Source: Sphingomonas sp.
Lineage (GTDB): Bacteria; Pseudomonadota; Alphaproteobacteria; Sphingomonadales; Sphingomonadaceae
Length of the DNA stretch: 64,000 bases
Reading direction: 5' to 3'
NCBI GenBank assembly: GCA_021732445.1
Contig: JAKFUZ010000001.1
Coordinates: 1 to 64,000, forward strand
Part shown: positions 30,108 through 40,607 of the stretch, one piece after another
Numbering within the stretch: the stretch's first letter is position 1
How the letters are laid out: each line of letters begins with the position of its first letter
Notes under the pieces: model-generated
Databases searched by the model: none
What the model was told of the DNA's origin: nothing
What the model saw: the letters and a program-made list of their open reading frames with translations, nothing else
Program-made: the position numbers and the translations under genes

Positions 30108-30650
30108 ATGAAAACGCTCGCACTGCTCCGGCACGCCAAATCCGGCTGGGACGACCCGGCGCAGCGCGACTATGACCGGACGCTGAACCTCAAAGGGCAC
30201 CGGGCAGCGGCGTTGATGGGGCAATATCTGGCGCGCGAGCGGCTGCGGTTTGACCATGTCATCGCCTCACCGGCAATCCGCGTGGCCGAAACGCTGACCG
30301 AGCTTGCGCGTGGCTATGGCGAAGGCACCAAAATCCACTGGGAAAAGCGCATTTATCTGGCATCGGCCATAACGTTGCTCGACGTGATCCACAGCCTGCC
30401 TGATGCTGCCCAAACCGTGCTGCTGGCGGGGCATAATCCGGGCCTGGAAGATCTGGTGCTGCTGCTCGTGCCCGATAGCGACGACGATGCCCTGCGCGCG
30501 CGCGCCGAGGAGAAATTTCCCACCGCAACGCTTGCCGAGCTGACGCTGGACGTGGCGCGGTGGGACGCGGTGCGGCCACAGGGTGCCACGCTGTCGCGCT
30601 TTGTGCGGCCGCGCGATCTTGACCCCACCCTGGGGCCGGACGCCGACTAG
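30108..30650 (+). CDS. Phosphohistidine phosphatase SixA-like (histidine phosphatase family)
   Basis: MKTLALLRHAKSGWDDPAQRDYDRTLNLKGHRAA (RHG motif). Confidence 0.92.
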   Translation: MKTLALLRHAKSGWDDPAQRDYDRTLNLKGHRAAALMGQYLARERLRFDHVIASPAIRVAETLTELARGYGEGTKIHWEKRIYLASAITLLDVIHSLPDAAQTVLLAGHNPGLEDLVLLLVPDSDDDALRARAEEKFPTATLAELTLDVARWDAVRPQGATLSRFVRPRDLDPTLGPDAD

Positions 30651-30753
30651 CGCGGTCTTTCGATCGGGGGCGAACCAGATTGATCGCTCCCGCCGCTCGA
30701 TTTGCGGCGGTTCGGCGGGGCGCTGCGTAATGTCACCCTGCTTGGGCATCGCT

Positions 30754-31305
30754 TCAGGGTTCGCCGGCGGGCGGGTCGCCCGAAAGCACGGCGCGCAGGC
30801 CGGCAAGCGCGCCAAACGGCCCGGCTTCCTCTTCCTTCAGCACGCCGGCCTTGCGCAGCTCTTCGTCGGCCCGGGCGCCGCGCGGAAAGGGATCAAGCGC
30901 GAGCGCCATGGTTTCGGCGACCGCCTCGCCCAGATCAATCGCGCCGCCGGAAAAGGGAATGACGTCGAGCGCGTCGGGCGACAGCTCGATTTCTTCAGGC
31001 GCTGCGTCGTGTGCCGCGTCACTGGCCACGAAGCGCAGCGCCAGCGGTTCGTCGATCATGGCCGCGACCTCGTCGCCCGTCACGACGCAGTGTTGCACCA
31101 CGCGCGCGTGCACCACCCCGGTGACGGCCACCCCTTGCGCGTCGCGGTGCAACGCGCAGGTGGCTGAAAGCGCCCCGACCGAGCGCAGCCCAAACCGTTC
31201 GGCAAGCGCACGGCACTCGGCCTCGGTTGCCTCGATGGTGACGCTTCGGGCGCTGTCGCCGATCCGGTCAAGCGGCTGGGGCCGCGAAAATTCAGGCGCC
31301 GTCAT
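30754..31305 (-). CDS. YceD/DUF177 family protein
   Basis: VVQHCVVTGDEVAAMIDEPLALRF...IDLGEAVAETMALALDPFPRG. Confidence 0.85.
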   Translation of the reverse strand: MTAPEFSRPQPLDRIGDSARSVTIEATEAECRALAERFGLRSVGALSATCALHRDAQGVAVTGVVHARVVQHCVVTGDEVAAMIDEPLALRFVASDAAHDAAPEEIELSPDALDVIPFSGGAIDLGEAVAETMALALDPFPRGARADEELRKAGVLKEEEAGPFGALAGLRAVLSGDPPAGEP

Positions 31306-31808
31306 GCGGGCATGTCGCCGGCGAGCAGCCTTTGGGCAGAAATTTCGCCAAGACCCGCGCTGAACGCTGTCAGCGCGGCCGCCACATGCGCGCATGCCGC
31401 AGGCGGGGCATCGCCACGATAGAGGTTGCGCGTGAGCGCGCCCGTCAGGTCACCCGCCGCCAGACCCTCACGATAGGCGCCTAGGCGGCCGCCGAGCAGC
31501 GCCATCATCTGCCCGACATGCTTGCCGATGCCGACATCGCCGACCCCGCTCTGGCGCAGTTGGGCATCCATATCGGCGATGAAATCCTCTGCCAGCCGCG
31601 CGCTTGTGGCGCGTGCGGCCAGCGCCTCCAGCCGGAGCATCACCAGGCACATAATCGCGGTAATCATGTCGAACCGCCCGTCGAGCGTGTCGGGCACGCC
31701 ACCGCGCAGATACCAGTGCGGCGCCCGCCCGCGGGCCACAATCGCCTCATACAGCGCGGCCGTGGGCGACGCTTTGGCGCGGCCGAATAGCGTGTCGATC
31801 AATCCCAT
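31302..31808 (-). CDS. Ubiquinol-cytochrome c chaperone family protein
   Basis: PHWYLRGGVPDTLDGRFDMITAIMCLVMLRLE...FIADMDAQLRQSGVGDVGIGKHVGQMM. Confidence 0.9.
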   Translation of the reverse strand: MGLIDTLFGRAKASPTAALYEAIVARGRAPHWYLRGGVPDTLDGRFDMITAIMCLVMLRLEALAARATSARLAEDFIADMDAQLRQSGVGDVGIGKHVGQMMALLGGRLGAYREGLAAGDLTGALTRNLYRGDAPPAACAHVAAALTAFSAGLGEISAQRLLAGDMPA

Positions 31809-31937
31809 GCCCGTTTCCCGCTCGTGTCCGCGCAGCAGGTGGTGGCATCGGCCTTGTATGGCAAGCCCGCCCGGCATATTGAGGCGCATTGCAGCGCTTG
31901 CACTGTTTGGCGAGCCACGCCCCGGTCGGAGAGTTTG

Positions 31938-32435
31938 ATGTCCCTCGTTTCCCCGCGCGCCAAGCTGGTTCTGTTGCTGGCGGTGGCGGCCACCGTGCTT
32001 GGCGGCTGCGTGCGGCTGCGCGCGCATGAAGGCTATATCATTGATGCCGATCTGGTGAACTCGGTGCAGCCCAATGTCGATACCCGCGATTCGGTGTTGC
32101 AGGTGCTCGGCAAGCCCACCTTCACCAGCCAGTTTGACGAGAGTTCCTGGTATTATGTCTCGCGCGATACCAAGCATCTGGCGTTCAACGTCCCCAAACC
32201 GAACACGCAGATAACCCTGCGCATCCAGTTTGACGACAAGGGCGTGGTGCGCAAGGTTGATCGAACCGGGCTGGAGCTGGTCGCCAGCATTACGCCCGAG
32301 CGCAAATCCACGCCGACACTTGGCCGGCGGCGGACCTTCTTCCAGGATCTGTTCGGCAATATCGGCGCGGTTGGCGCCGGTGCAGCAGGCCCAGGCGGCG
32401 GGCAGGGAGGCGGCCAGGGCGGCAACGGGCCCTAG
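31938..32435 (+). CDS. bamE: Outer membrane protein assembly factor BamE
   Basis: Lipobox LGGC, VNSVQPNVDTRDSVLQVLGKPTFTSQFDESSWYYVSRDT (SmpA/OmlA). Confidence 0.92.
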   Translation: MSLVSPRAKLVLLLAVAATVLGGCVRLRAHEGYIIDADLVNSVQPNVDTRDSVLQVLGKPTFTSQFDESSWYYVSRDTKHLAFNVPKPNTQITLRIQFDDKGVVRKVDRTGLELVASITPERKSTPTLGRRRTFFQDLFGNIGAVGAGAAGPGGGQGGGQGGNGP

Positions 32436-32463
32436 GGCCGTTTCGTTTCCGCCTGACACTTCC

Positions 32464-34653
32464 CTAGCGCACGGTGAAGCGCACCTGATCGACTAGCCGC
32501 CCGCCGGTATCGACCAGCGCCAGCCGGTGGCGGCCGGGCGCCGGCAGGATGGCAGGCCCAGCCCCCGCTGCACCCAGATCGCGATTGTCGAGCATTAGCC
32601 GGTGGGCGCCGGCATCGCCCGACACCGCAACGATGAGTCGCTGCTTTGCTGGCGGGATGTCAGGATCAAGCGCATAAACGCTCCCGCCCACCGGGTTGCT
32701 GATGCGCGGACGGCGGGCGGCCGCTGGCGCGCTCGCGACGACCGACTGCGCGGTACCGCGCAGAAAATACTCCCGGCGTGGCTGCTCCAGCGCGTTTGCA
32801 AAGCGCACCCGGCGCGCGTCGATGCCCGCGGGTGGCGCTGGCCCGGCAGCGCCGCCACCGGCGTGGAGCGCCAGCATGAGGTCGCGCCAGACGGGTGCTG
32901 CACCGCTCACGCCAGACACCGCGTGCATGGCGTCGCCTTCAAGATTGCCCACCCACACGCCCACCGTAAAGCGTGGGGAAAAGCCGATGCACCAATTGTC
33001 GCGCAGCCCCTTTGACGTGCCGGTTTTGACCGCCGCCCAGAAGGGCAGCCGCAGCGCGCTGTCGATGCCAAAGCTGGTCGCGCGCGCATTGGCGTCCGCC
33101 AGCATGTCGCCCACCAGCCAGGCTGCCTGGGCCGAGGTGATCGCGCGCGCCGGCGGCGCCGGGGTGTCCAGCGTGAAGCGAAGCGGCGTCCATCGCCCGC
33201 CATTGGCCAGCGCGCGATATGCCGCGACCTGTTCGGCAAGCGTGACTTCGGCCGATCCCAGCGCCAGCGAAAAACCGTAATAAGCGCCGTCCTCGATCAG
33301 GCCCTGATAGCCGCTGTCCCACAACCGGTCGCGAAAGGCGTCCACCCCCACCAGCAGCAGCGTGCGCACCGCCGGCACGTTGAGCGACCCGGCAAGTGCG
33401 GTGCGCGCCGATACCGGCCCCTTGAAATCGCGATCATAATTTTGCGGGACATACAGGCCAGACGCCGTATCGAGCTGCACGGGCGAATCGTCGAGAATGG
33501 AGGCAGGCGTCAGATAGCCCTTTTCCAGCGCCTGCGCGTAGAGAAACGGTTTGAGCGTGGAGCCGGCCTGGCGATAGCTTGCCGCCCCGTCAACCTGCGC
33601 TGCGGTGGAAGCCCCGCCCACACCGCCGACATAAGCGAGCACGTCGCCGCTTGCATTGTCGGCGATGATGGCCGCGCCGTCGCGGGCGCGCGCGCCGCCC
33701 AGCCCGCGCAACTGTCGCGACAGCGCGGTTGCGGCCAGCCGTTGCAGCCGTGCGTCGATCGTGCTGGAGACGGTGAGGCCAGGCGCCGTCAGTAGCCGCT
33801 GCGCCAGATGCGGGGCAAGGCCGGGGTCAAGCGCCAGCGCCCGCTTTGGCCCGAGCATCGCCCAGCTCGCCGCCTCAAACGGCGTACAATCTGCCGATCG
33901 GGCGAGTGCACAGGCGCGCGCGGCGATGGCCGGTGGCGGCGCTTGCGGGTTGGGCAGGAGGGCGGCCAGCAGCGCCGCGTCATCGGGCGAAAGCGCTTCG
34001 GGCGTTTTGTCGAACAGCCCGAGCGCCGCCGCGCCCACCCCTTGCGCCTCACCGCGAAAGCCCGCCAGATTCAGATAGGCTTCCAAAATCTGCGGCTTCG
34101 TCCAGCCGCGCTCCAGCGCCCAGGCAGCGCGCATCTGGCGCAATTTGTCGCGCCAGCTGCGGTGCCCCGGCGGCGCCAGATCCGGCGCCAGAAAGCCCGA
34201 AAGCTGCATGGTGATGGTGCTCGCCCCGCGCGCGCGGCCGTCTGCCAGCCGGGTGCGCACCACGCTGGCCAGCGCCAGAAAATCCACGCCGCCATGGCGG
34301 AAGAAGCGCTTGTCTTCCGCCGCGATGATGGCGCGCCCAAGCACGGGCGCCATGGCGGCAAGCGGCACCCAGGCCAGCCGCCGGGCCGCGAAATTCACGC
34401 GGGCGCTGTCGATCAGCACGCCGTGCCGGTCGTTGAGCCATGCCTCGGACGGCCGCCACGCCGCGCGAACGCTGGCATAGGCCGGCAGCGCCGGCGGCAA
34501 TGTTGCATAGTCGAGCGCGCCCGCGCCCATTGCCGCGAGCATCAGCGCCACAAGCGCCGCAGGGACCGGGCGGAGGCGCCTCAAGCCCGCGCCTACCGCC
34601 TCCCAGAACCGGTCGGGAAAGGCCAGACACCAGGCGATCAGGCGGCCGGGCAT
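32464..34653 (-). CDS. pbpC: Penicillin-binding protein 1C
   Basis: EDKRFFRHGGVDFLAL...STITMQL (GT51); QAGSTLKPFLYAQAL (transpeptidase SxxK); VKTGTS; C-terminal BiPBP domain. Confidence 0.95.
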   Translation of the reverse strand: MPGRLIAWCLAFPDRFWEAVGAGLRRLRPVPAALVALMLAAMGAGALDYATLPPALPAYASVRAAWRPSEAWLNDRHGVLIDSARVNFAARRLAWVPLAAMAPVLGRAIIAAEDKRFFRHGGVDFLALASVVRTRLADGRARGASTITMQLSGFLAPDLAPPGHRSWRDKLRQMRAAWALERGWTKPQILEAYLNLAGFRGEAQGVGAAALGLFDKTPEALSPDDAALLAALLPNPQAPPPAIAARACALARSADCTPFEAASWAMLGPKRALALDPGLAPHLAQRLLTAPGLTVSSTIDARLQRLAATALSRQLRGLGGARARDGAAIIADNASGDVLAYVGGVGGASTAAQVDGAASYRQAGSTLKPFLYAQALEKGYLTPASILDDSPVQLDTASGLYVPQNYDRDFKGPVSARTALAGSLNVPAVRTLLLVGVDAFRDRLWDSGYQGLIEDGAYYGFSLALGSAEVTLAEQVAAYRALANGGRWTPLRFTLDTPAPPARAITSAQAAWLVGDMLADANARATSFGIDSALRLPFWAAVKTGTSKGLRDNWCIGFSPRFTVGVWVGNLEGDAMHAVSGVSGAAPVWRDLMLALHAGGGAAGPAPPAGIDARRVRFANALEQPRREYFLRGTAQSVVASAPAAARRPRISNPVGGSVYALDPDIPPAKQRLIVAVSGDAGAHRLMLDNRDLGAAGAGPAILPAPGRHRLALVDTGGRLVDQVRFTVR

Positions 34654-34664
34654 GGCGCGGCGCC

Positions 34665-37600
34665 TCAGTTGGGCCGCACGGAAACGGGCGCATTGGGCAG
34701 CGCGGCATGGATGGCCGGTGAATACATTGCCTCCACCCGGCTCGGCGGCAGGACGAAGCGGCCCGAGCTGTTCAGCCGCACAGCATAGCTCACCGAAAAA
34801 CTGCCGCGCGGCACCCGGTCATAATAGCCGCGCCAGGCTGCCCCGCCACGCTCGACATAGCTTGGCTGGCGCCCGCCATCGCCCGCGAGCAGCGCCGACT
34901 GCCCGCCGCTATCGCTGATGATGGTGGCGCCGGCGGGCACAGGGTCGCTGACCACCACCCAGTTGCGCTCGGCAGACGCCTCCACGGTGAGCGTAATCCG
35001 CACGACATCACCGCGGCTAAGCACGCCCTTGGTCCGCGCCTGCACCACCTCGATCTTTTTGTTGAGCCTGTATCCGGCGGCAAGCGGCTGGGTGAGCGGC
35101 ACAGCGGCGGTGACGGAAACCATCGCCCATGGCCCTGCGCCACCTGCCTGCCCCAGCCGCAGCGGCGTAGCGGTGCCGGGCAGTGGGAGCGAGAGCAGCC
35201 GCGATGCTTCCGCCAGCGGCCATGCGCGGTCAAGCCTTGCACCCCCCAGCGCCACAGTCGTTGTGCCTGCTATCGCCGATGCCGGGTAAAGTGCCGCAAA
35301 TTTGCGTGCAGCGATCACGCCCCAGGCATTGGCCGTCGTCGTGTCCCAATGCCCGCGCTGCTGGCGAAGCGCGGTGCCCACCATCATCCGTGCCGCCTCA
35401 TCCTGCCACCCGGCGCGGCCAAGTGTCGCGGAGAGTGCTTTGATCGCGGCCTCGTCACCCGACGACATCAGCCACCAGGCGGCGCGGTCCTGATCGGACA
35501 AGTCGAGCCGCGCCCCTTCATACACCAGCCGGGTGCGCAACGCCGCTTGCGCCGCGCCTTTCAGCGCGGGGCCGTTCGCAAGGCCCGGCACCCGGTCAAG
35601 CGCCACCAGATAATCGGCGAGTTGCGCAGTCGGCATATCGGCCGGCGCCATGCCGAGCTGGCCGAGCATGGCCGGCGTTGCGGCGCCCGCCCGGGCCAGC
35701 GCGGTGAAGGCCGCCAGCCGCCGCAGCCGCTGATCGCCAAAGCTTTCGCGCGCCAGCCGCCCGTCAAGCACGGCGCGCAACGCCTCCACCATCCTTGCGC
35801 GCGGCGCAGCCGGCAGGGCAAGCCCGGCCTCGCTCGTCAGCGAAAGCACATAGGCGGTGAGCGCTTCGGACCCGTTCAGGCTGTCGCTTGGCCAGTATCG
35901 CAGCAGCCCGTCCGGCGCCTGATAGGTGGGGATGTCGCCGCTGAGCGCTGCCCAGCCGGCCGCATCGCCCAGCACCACGACGCGTGACAGGCGCTGCTCG
36001 AAACAGGAATAGGGATAGTCCGCCATATAGCCGCGCACCCCGGCCAGCGGCGGCGCAAGCGTGTCGCTAAGCCTTATGTCGACCATGCCGCGCCCGGCCA
36101 GCGCACCGCGCGGCGGCGCAATCGGCAGCACCGTGTCGGTGCCGATCCGGGTGAGCGCCGACGCCCAGACCTCGGTCGGCACCGCCGGAATGATCTGCTG
36201 GTCAACCGTGATCTGGTCGGCCGCCTTGCCATCCGCCGACTTGGCCGACACGTGCCAGCGCAGCCCCGAAACCCCCTCGCGCGTGGCAAGATTCCACATG
36301 ACGGGCACCGCACCGCCCGCTGGAATGGTGACGGTCAGCGGTTTGCCACGGGCAATCGCCGGCGCGACATCGACCTTTGCCGTCACCGTCATCGCCGCGG
36401 CCGACCCGTTGCGCAGCGTGAAGACCGCGCCAAACTGGTCACCGGTGCGCGCGATCGGCGGAATACCGGCAAAAATGCTCAGGTCCTGCGCGGCGCGGAT
36501 GCTTGTCTCGCCGGTGCCGAACAGGCTGGTCCCGTCCGTCGCGATGGCAACGAGCCTGAAGGCGGAAAGCGCATCCGACAGCGGCACGGCGACACGCGCA
36601 TGCCCCTTGCCATCGAGCGGCACATGCCCGCGCCACAGCAATACCGGCTGAAAATTCTCGCGGTTGAGCCCGGAGGCATCGCCCGCGCCGCCACCGCCGC
36701 CTGCCGCGACCGCCTTTTTCCCATAATGGCGCTTGCCGACAACCTGCGTCTGCGCGGTCGAGGTGAGCACGCTCAGCGAGCGTTCGCCCATCATTGCCGA
36801 CAGAATGTCCCAGCTCGGGTTGGGGGCCAGTTGCAACAACGCCTCGTCAACCGCGACAAAGGCAAGGTCAGCGCCCGCTGCGGGCTTGCCGGCGGGTGTT
36901 GCGACTGCCACATCGACCTGCGCCACATCGCGCGCGGCATAGCGCTCGCGGTCGGCCATTACGGTCACGCCCAGCCGGCTCGCCTCCCATCCGACATTCA
37001 CCCGGGCGATGCCCAGCCGATATGCCGGCTTGCTGAGGTCAACCAGCGCGGTCGGCGGCGGCGCGGGGTCAGGCGCAGCGGCAAGGCCAAGCGCATGGCC
37101 AAGGCGCGTGAGCCAGTCCCAAAAGCCCGGTTGCACCCGGCCCCTGACCGCCATGACCGACACGAACACATCCGGCGCATAAGCCCCGGGCAGCGTCACC
37201 TCGACTACCGGGTTGCTGCCGGAAAGCTCGGTCACAAAGCTCGCCAGCACGCCTTCGCGCTCCACGGTTACCAGCGCGGTTGCCTGGCGGAAGGGCATCC
37301 GCACCTGGAATTTGGCGGTGTCGCCCGCCTTATAATCGGTGCGTTCCGGCACCAGGTCCATCCGGTCGCCATTGTCGCCGCCAAACCACCATTCGTCATC
37401 GCCGGTCAGCCACACCGGCTGCACCGCGCGCGCGACATTGCCGCTTGCATCAGTGGTCGTGGCGACGGCGTAGACTTCGCCTGAAACGCCCGGGCTGAGC
37501 GCGCATTGCGCCAGGCCTTGCGCGTCGCTCGTCGCGGTGCACGACGCGCTCAGCTTTGCCGTCCTCATCTGGTTGTCATAGGCATAAAAGCCGCCGATCA

Positions 37601-40409
37601 GCCGGCGCCGTGCAGTGAGAATTTCCCGCGAATAGAGCGCGACCGAGACTTTCTGGCCCCTTAGCGGCTGGCCATCGGCATCAAGCGTTACAAAGCGCAG
37701 GCGCATGTCGTCCTGCTTCATCAGCCAGCCATCGGTCTTCATGCCAAGCTGCGCTGCGGCGGGCAGGATGGGGATGGTGCGCGAGGCGGTCAGCACTTCG
37801 CCATTGGCATCCTGATAATCCATTTCCACAACCATGTTGGTTGCGTTTTCCAGATTTTGCGGGACCTCGATGCTGCTGTGCGCGGTGCCGTCGCGGCCAA
37901 GCGTCAGCGGGAGCGATTGGGTCGGCGGGAGCGGCGTCTGCTCTTCCTCGCCGTCGCCGTTCAGCGGCCTTGTGCCTTCGCGTACTGGCCGTCCGCCAAA
38001 ATTATAGGCCGAATAGCCCGGCGGCACCGCCTCGCGCGCCAGCCAGGCGATGCGCAGCTCAACCGGCAGATTGGCCGCGCCTCCGCCGGACAGAAAGCCG
38101 GCGAACAGGTCAAGCGGCATGGTCTTGGGGCGGACCTGTGCCGGCTTTGGCCCGGTAACGCTCGCGCGCATCGTCGGCAGGCGATATTCGTCGACGCGAA
38201 AGGATTGCCCGGTGTCAACCGTTTCACCGCCGCGCTCGATTTGCAGGTCGTAATCGCCAAGCGGGGCGCCTTTGGGCGCGGTCCATCGGGTCTCGCCACT
38301 GCCGCTTGCACTGATCGACACGGGCAGGTCAAAGCTTGTGTCCGACCCGCGATGGACCAGCTTTAGCGTGCCCGTAAACCCCGCGCTGCGCACGAACCCG
38401 CGCCCGACCGGCAGGCGCTGCACATGCTTCATGTTGAGGGTTTCGCCCTGGCGCACCAGCGCGCGATCAAACACGGTGTGGAAAATCTCGCCGCGCGCTG
38501 CATAGCCATAGGGCAGGTCGAAATCATAGGGGCCGATACCCTCCCCCCAATCGGTGAGCGTAAAGCTGAAATCACCGTTCTTGCGCGCCGACACCATCAG
38601 CGGGTGTGCGCCGCCATCCTCGCTGTCCGCGTCCGGGCAATAGCCATAAGTTTCGGGGGCGGGCAGGCCGCGAGTGACGAGCAGCCGGCCCTGTGCGTCG
38701 GTGCGCCCCCTGGCGAGCAGCGCGCCTGAGCAGCTATCTGTCACCTGTACATCGGCGGCGCTCACCGGCTTGCCGCTGCTGAGCGCCGTCACCCAGACAA
38801 GGCTTGCCTCGCCGCCCCATTTGAAATGCACCGCCATGTTGGTGACAAGCGCAGCCGTTGCCACATAACGCGGCGCGCGCCGCCCGAGCAGCGCAGCGCC
38901 CAGTGCCGGGCTTGCCAGCTCCACGACGTAGAAACCCGGCTTGCCCAGGGGAAGGCCGACCACCTCAAATGCGCGGCCCTTGCCCGGCAAGGCGACCGAA
39001 AGGGAACTGCCCGCACCGGGCGCCAGTATCGGCCGGGCGCCGGTGTCGTTGATGGTCACCGTCTCGCTGCCGCGCTTTTCGTCATGGCTGTCGCGGTCGC
39101 CGGCATGGGCCGCGGTGCGCAGCCACCGCGCAACCGCGCCGTCATTACCCTCCACCCGCAGCCGCTGGCCCGCGACGGCGAGGCTGCGGCCCTGGAGCGC
39201 CGGCTCCACATTGCGCACGGTGACAGGCAGCACGCCGCCTTCGGCCGCCTCGATGATGCCAAAGCTGCCGGCGAATTTCACCAGCGGGGGGGCTGTATCA
39301 AAGCGCAGGTCGAGCGGGAAACGCGCAGCATTGGCGAGCGCGCGGCCGCTTTCATCCTTCAGCCCGGCGGGCAGCAGCAGCCGCGCCGCCGTGGCAAAGG
39401 GCAGTGGTGGGGCAAAGGCGACATCGCTGATGGTGGCGCGGCGCCTATCGGCATCGTCGAATTTGGGCGCGATCTGCCTGCCATCGGCGGTTTGGAGGCG
39501 GATCGCGCTTGCCTGCGCAAAGGGGATCGGCGCGGTAAAGCGCACCCATGCCTGCTCGACGGGGCTGCACCCGGCCTGCGCGCTCGTGCGGGTGCACTCA
39601 AGCCGCGCGGTGAAGGGCTTGCGCACGGTGTAATAGAATTTCTGGTCGGCGCCTGCTTTTCTGCCGCCCGCCCCGGCGATGCCCGCGCCCCACACCAGCG
39701 TCATGTCGCGCCCCGGCGGCAGCGGGCGCTGGCATCTGAGCGCCACAATGCCGGCGAGCATCGCCGCGCGGTCGGCCCGGGCGGCGGGCAGGGTTGTCGG
39801 CAGGCCCGCCTGGTCGAGAAAATTCGTCACGCTGTATGCGTCTTGGCCCAGGCTGCTCAGCAGCTTTTCGGGCAGCCCGGCGTCCAGCACCTCAACCGGA
39901 ATCCGCTCGCCAATGCCGTCAACCGCGCAATAGGCCCCGGCTGCCACCGAAGCGCGGGCAGGTGGAATGTTGGCCGCGACAAGGAAGAGCTGGTCTTCCT
40001 CAATCTCCCCGCCACCGCCGGCCAGCACCGCGCGGGCAACCGGGCCGCCTGCATCGAGCACGAAATGCCGCTGGCCCGAAACCGCCACCCCGCGCGCCGA
40101 TTTCAGCCCGTCGACGAGATCAAAGGCGCAGCGCGTGCCGCCGGGCAGCCCGGCATCGAACGCATAGACATAGGTTTGCTGGTCGGCCCAGCGCCCGCTG
40201 CCGCCGACCGGGCAGTTCCCCCTGACCGGTGCTGCCGCGCGCGGATCGCCCAGGCCAATCATGGGTTCGCTGAACCGCCAGGAGAAGCGTTCGATCGACC
40301 CGCTGCCGGTGCCCGGCGTGGCGACCAATACGCGCGGGCTGTTGTCGGCGGAAGCCGCGATGGGTGCCGCGACAAGGGCAAGCAGCCCCAATTGGGTGAA
40401 AAGCCGCAT
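34665..40409 (-). CDS. Alpha-2-macroglobulin family protein
   Basis: 1914 aa with signal peptide; MG domains; thioester-like YPYSCFEQRLSR; adjacent to pbpC. Confidence 0.95.
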   Translation of the reverse strand: MRLFTQLGLLALVAAPIAASADNSPRVLVATPGTGSGSIERFSWRFSEPMIGLGDPRAAAPVRGNCPVGGSGRWADQQTYVYAFDAGLPGGTRCAFDLVDGLKSARGVAVSGQRHFVLDAGGPVARAVLAGGGGEIEEDQLFLVAANIPPARASVAAGAYCAVDGIGERIPVEVLDAGLPEKLLSSLGQDAYSVTNFLDQAGLPTTLPAARADRAAMLAGIVALRCQRPLPPGRDMTLVWGAGIAGAGGRKAGADQKFYYTVRKPFTARLECTRTSAQAGCSPVEQAWVRFTAPIPFAQASAIRLQTADGRQIAPKFDDADRRRATISDVAFAPPLPFATAARLLLPAGLKDESGRALANAARFPLDLRFDTAPPLVKFAGSFGIIEAAEGGVLPVTVRNVEPALQGRSLAVAGQRLRVEGNDGAVARWLRTAAHAGDRDSHDEKRGSETVTINDTGARPILAPGAGSSLSVALPGKGRAFEVVGLPLGKPGFYVVELASPALGAALLGRRAPRYVATAALVTNMAVHFKWGGEASLVWVTALSSGKPVSAADVQVTDSCSGALLARGRTDAQGRLLVTRGLPAPETYGYCPDADSEDGGAHPLMVSARKNGDFSFTLTDWGEGIGPYDFDLPYGYAARGEIFHTVFDRALVRQGETLNMKHVQRLPVGRGFVRSAGFTGTLKLVHRGSDTSFDLPVSISASGSGETRWTAPKGAPLGDYDLQIERGGETVDTGQSFRVDEYRLPTMRASVTGPKPAQVRPKTMPLDLFAGFLSGGGAANLPVELRIAWLAREAVPPGYSAYNFGGRPVREGTRPLNGDGEEEQTPLPPTQSLPLTLGRDGTAHSSIEVPQNLENATNMVVEMDYQDANGEVLTASRTIPILPAAAQLGMKTDGWLMKQDDMRLRFVTLDADGQPLRGQKVSVALYSREILTARRRLIGGFYAYDNQMRTAKLSASCTATSDAQGLAQCALSPGVSGEVYAVATTTDASGNVARAVQPVWLTGDDEWWFGGDNGDRMDLVPERTDYKAGDTAKFQVRMPFRQATALVTVEREGVLASFVTELSGSNPVVEVTLPGAYAPDVFVSVMAVRGRVQPGFWDWLTRLGHALGLAAAPDPAPPPTALVDLSKPAYRLGIARVNVGWEASRLGVTVMADRERYAARDVAQVDVAVATPAGKPAAGADLAFVAVDEALLQLAPNPSWDILSAMMGERSLSVLTSTAQTQVVGKRHYGKKAVAAGGGGGAGDASGLNRENFQPVLLWRGHVPLDGKGHARVAVPLSDALSAFRLVAIATDGTSLFGTGETSIRAAQDLSIFAGIPPIARTGDQFGAVFTLRNGSAAAMTVTAKVDVAPAIARGKPLTVTIPAGGAVPVMWNLATREGVSGLRWHVSAKSADGKAADQITVDQQIIPAVPTEVWASALTRIGTDTVLPIAPPRGALAGRGMVDIRLSDTLAPPLAGVRGYMADYPYSCFEQRLSRVVVLGDAAGWAALSGDIPTYQAPDGLLRYWPSDSLNGSEALTAYVLSLTSEAGLALPAAPRARMVEALRAVLDGRLARESFGDQRLRRLAAFTALARAGAATPAMLGQLGMAPADMPTAQLADYLVALDRVPGLANGPALKGAAQAALRTRLVYEGARLDLSDQDRAAWWLMSSGDEAAIKALSATLGRAGWQDEAARMMVGTALRQQRGHWDTTTANAWGVIAARKFAALYPASAIAGTTTVALGGARLDRAWPLAEASRLLSLPLPGTATPLRLGQAGGAGPWAMVSVTAAVPLTQPLAAGYRLNKKIEVVQARTKGVLSRGDVVRITLTVEASAERNWVVVSDPVPAGATIISDSGGQSALLAGDGGRQPSYVERGGAAWRGYYDRVPRGSFSVSYAVRLNSSGRFVLPPSRVEAMYSPAIHAALPNAPVSVRPN

Positions 40410-40607
40410 TCCGCCCTCCCAGCGCAAGCCTTGCTTGCACGGTACGGCCTTGGCGGTAACCGAGTCCAGCGCCGAAGATGATTTTCATCCCCCAAAGCGC
40501 GCGCGCCATGCGGCGCTTGTGTCGCACCGCACATTGCGCGACATAGGCAGGCGCAAGGCTGGTCGGGCAAGCACCGCCAAGAGGCGGGCAGGGGGAGCAT
40601 TCCGGGC

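Noticed and set aside
30690-30710. Hairpin CCGCCGC-tcgattt-GCGGCGG between sixA and the DUF177 gene
   Set aside because: Could help termination between convergent genes, but there is no T-tract and such GC stems are frequent by chance here.
34665-40409. CFEQ instead of CLEQ-type thioester in the alpha-2-macroglobulin
   Set aside because: The Cys and Glu-Gln are retained, so the thioester is probably functional; minor variation and the pbpC pairing is well known.
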